Below are positions 5,270-6,250 of a stretch of DNA of 6,250 nt, piece by piece (the stretch's first letter is position 1; the number at the start of each line of letters is the position of its first letter). The translations under genes were made by a program, and so were the position numbers. The DNA comes from Candidatus Bathyarchaeota archaeon. GTDB lineage: Archaea > Thermoproteota > Bathyarchaeia > TCS64. Where the stretch lies: contig WJIV01000265.1 of NCBI GenBank assembly GCA_014730055.1, forward strand, positions 1-6,250, given 5' to 3'. The notes beneath the pieces are model-generated. The model saw only the letters and a program-made list of their open reading frames with translations. It was not told where the DNA came from and made no database searches.

Positions 5270-5302
5270 TGAAACATTAGTTTCAGAATAATTTAGGTTT
5301 TT
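5270..5302 (+). terminator. Probable antiporter terminator in the convergent gap
   Basis: TGAAAC (5270-5275) pairs with GTTTCA (5280-5285) around the loop ATTA, and a TTTTT run follows at 5298-5302. The hairpin is symmetric and lies in the gap of about 95 bases between the convergent antiporter and trpA stops, so it could act in both directions. The T run serves the plus strand. Confidence 0.4.
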
Positions 5303-5327
5303 ATTAACAAATGATATAATTAAGTAG

Positions 5328-6149
5328 CTAATCCCTTTTTAGTGTACCTTCGCTGCAAGCTTTTTTCATTTGATTCGCAAGCCTAGAGATTTCGGGAAGT
5401 GCTAAGTCTGGTTCATTGATATACTTCTCGTATATTTTTGTATACACACTCCCAGCTATGGCGCCATCAGCCCCTGCCTTTATTATTGATCTAGCATGAG
5501 CGGGCTTTGAGATGCCGAACCCTGCAAGGATTGGTGTGTCCGTGTGGCTTCGCACTCGCTCAATGAGCTTTATTGTAGATTGACTCAGTTGATCCCTTGA
5601 ACCTGTTACTCCCTGGACGTTGATCACGTAGATAAAGCCGCTTGAAAGCTCGCATATTTTTTTCAGCCGTTCACCAGTTGTGGTTTGTGTTACTTGCAGA
5701 ATGATATGGATGCCTGTTCTCCTTGCCTTGGAGAGTAACGTACCAGTTTCCTCTATAGGCAGATTTGGAATTATTATGGCGTCTGCTCCTGCTTCTTTTA
5801 AACTTCTCAAAAAATGCTCTTCTCCTGCAACGTAAAGGATATTATAATAACTAGTTACAACTATGGGAAGTTCCAGGCCTCCTGATTTAAGTTCTCTGAT
5901 GGCATCGATGCATTTCGTAGGGGTTACGTCTTTTTTAAGAGCCCTCTCGCAGGCGGCGATAAAGGTTGGTCCGTCAGCTGTTGGGTCACTAAAGGGGATT
6001 CCAAACTCTAATATGTCGGCGCCATTCTCCGATAGAGTTGATATTAGTCTCATCGAGAACTCCTCAGAAGGATCACCATAGTACACGTGGGGCATATGGG
6101 CCCCTTCTCCTTTTTCTCTCAGTTGTTGCAGTTTACGCGTCAGTTCCAT
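5328..6149 (-). CDS. trpA: Tryptophan synthase alpha subunit
   Basis: TrpA cleaves indole-3-glycerol phosphate to indole and glyceraldehyde 3-phosphate; indole is channelled to TrpB, which joins it to serine. The 273 residues form one TIM barrel of usual length. Visible signatures are HVYYGDPS (21-28), ILEFGIPFSDPTADGP (46-61) with catalytic E48 and D59 (E49 and D60 of Salmonella TrpA), IPNLPIEE (127-134), FIYVINVQGVTGSR (172-185) with Y174 near the active site, the phosphate-binding GFGIS (210-214) and GAIAGS (229-234). N129 replaces the aspartate usual in the P/A-D-x-P loop (D130 in Salmonella); the consequence is unknown. The start overlaps the end of trpB by 17 bases and is preceded by GAGG seven bases upstream, indicating translational coupling in a trpBA operon. 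Regulation would lie upstream, outside the window. Confidence 0.97.
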   Translation of the reverse strand: MELTRKLQQLREKGEGAHMPHVYYGDPSEEFSMRLISTLSENGADILEFGIPFSDPTADGPTFIAACERALKKDVTPTKCIDAIRELKSGGLELPIVVTSYYNILYVAGEEHFLRSLKEAGADAIIIPNLPIEETGTLLSKARRTGIHIILQVTQTTTGERLKKICELSSGFIYVINVQGVTGSRDQLSQSTIKLIERVRSHTDTPILAGFGISKPAHARSIIKAGADGAIAGSVYTKIYEKYINEPDLALPEISRLANQMKKACSEGTLKRD

Positions 6150-6250
6150 AAATATTCCTCATAATAGTATCCAGGTCTTTGTCTCCTCTTCCCGAGAAGT
6201 TTATCACTATGTAGTCGTCATCCATGAACTCTTCTTTATTGTTTAAAGTA
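6133..6250 (-). CDS. trpB: Tryptophan synthase beta subunit, C-terminal end (rest outside window)
   Basis: Reading the minus strand from the right edge gives 38 codons and a TAA stop at 6135-6133. The peptide contains DDDYIVINFSGRGDKDLDTI followed by MRNIYGTDA. The NFSGRGDKD motif is the typical C-terminal end of TrpB, where S-G-R-G-D-K-D follows the last strand of the PLP-binding domain. The PLP lysine and active site are outside the window. It overlaps trpA by 17 bases in a different frame. The fragment is too short to decide between TrpB1 and TrpB2, but tight coupling to trpA favours the standard TrpB1 (inference). Confidence 0.92.
   Translation of the reverse strand, partial: TLNNKEEFMDDDYIVINFSGRGDKDLDTIMRNIYGTDA
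6147..6160 (-). promoter_or_regulatory. Shine-Dalgarno site for trpA, inside trpB
   Basis: On the minus strand GAGG (6160 down to 6157) lies seven bases before the trpA ATG at 6149. It sits within the last codons of trpB, supporting this start and coupled translation of the two subunits. Confidence 0.6.

Noticed and set aside
1..6250. CRISPR array, insertion sequence or prophage genes
   Set aside because: No regularly spaced repeats, transposase, integrase or terminal inverted repeats were seen on either strand.

Overview
The window is a piece of an archaeal chromosome. The evidence is an Alba chromatin protein, an archaeal-type threonyl-tRNA synthetase editing domain, a tRNA gene with no encoded CCA, and TATA-like boxes about 25 bases upstream of several start points, some with no room for a ribosome binding site. 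AGG/AGA is used heavily for arginine. I cannot name the lineage from the sequence alone. An anaerobe is plausible because of the Etf-linked dehydrogenase, but that is inference.

Left part (1-2089, + strand): the C-terminal 231 residues of an electron transfer flavoprotein alpha subunit run off the left edge. It overlaps by 11 bases a complete FAD-dependent D-2-hydroxyacid (lactate/glycolate) dehydrogenase of the GlcD/LctD family. Together with a probable EtfB further left, this resembles the EtfB-EtfA-LDH arrangement of electron-confurcating lactate dehydrogenases.

Middle part (2086-3036, - strand): two genes run convergently towards the dehydrogenase. Upstream is an Alba protein extended by an acidic linker and a RadA/Rad51-like helix-hairpin-helix domain. 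Downstream is a freestanding 137-residue threonyl-tRNA synthetase editing domain with all expected active-site residues but no catalytic or anticodon-binding domain. Its stop codon interlocks with that of the dehydrogenase.

Central AT-rich part (3037-3885): two mostly non-coding stretches flank a tRNA-Cys(GCA) gene. The left stretch carries a run of ten C, a short GC hairpin and a tandem octamer. The right stretch carries two small hairpins and the promoter of the next gene.

Right part (3886-6250): a CPA2-type cation:proton antiporter with an Asp-Asp ion-binding pair (+ strand) converges on trpA (- strand). TrpA is preceded by the last 38 codons of trpB, which overlaps trpA by 17 bases, so the right edge cuts a tryptophan biosynthesis operon. 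The left half looks richer in G+C than the tRNA flanks and the start of the antiporter gene.

The most noteworthy items are the Alba-HhH fusion, the standalone ThrRS editing domain beside it, and the Etf-coupled dehydrogenase in an archaeon.
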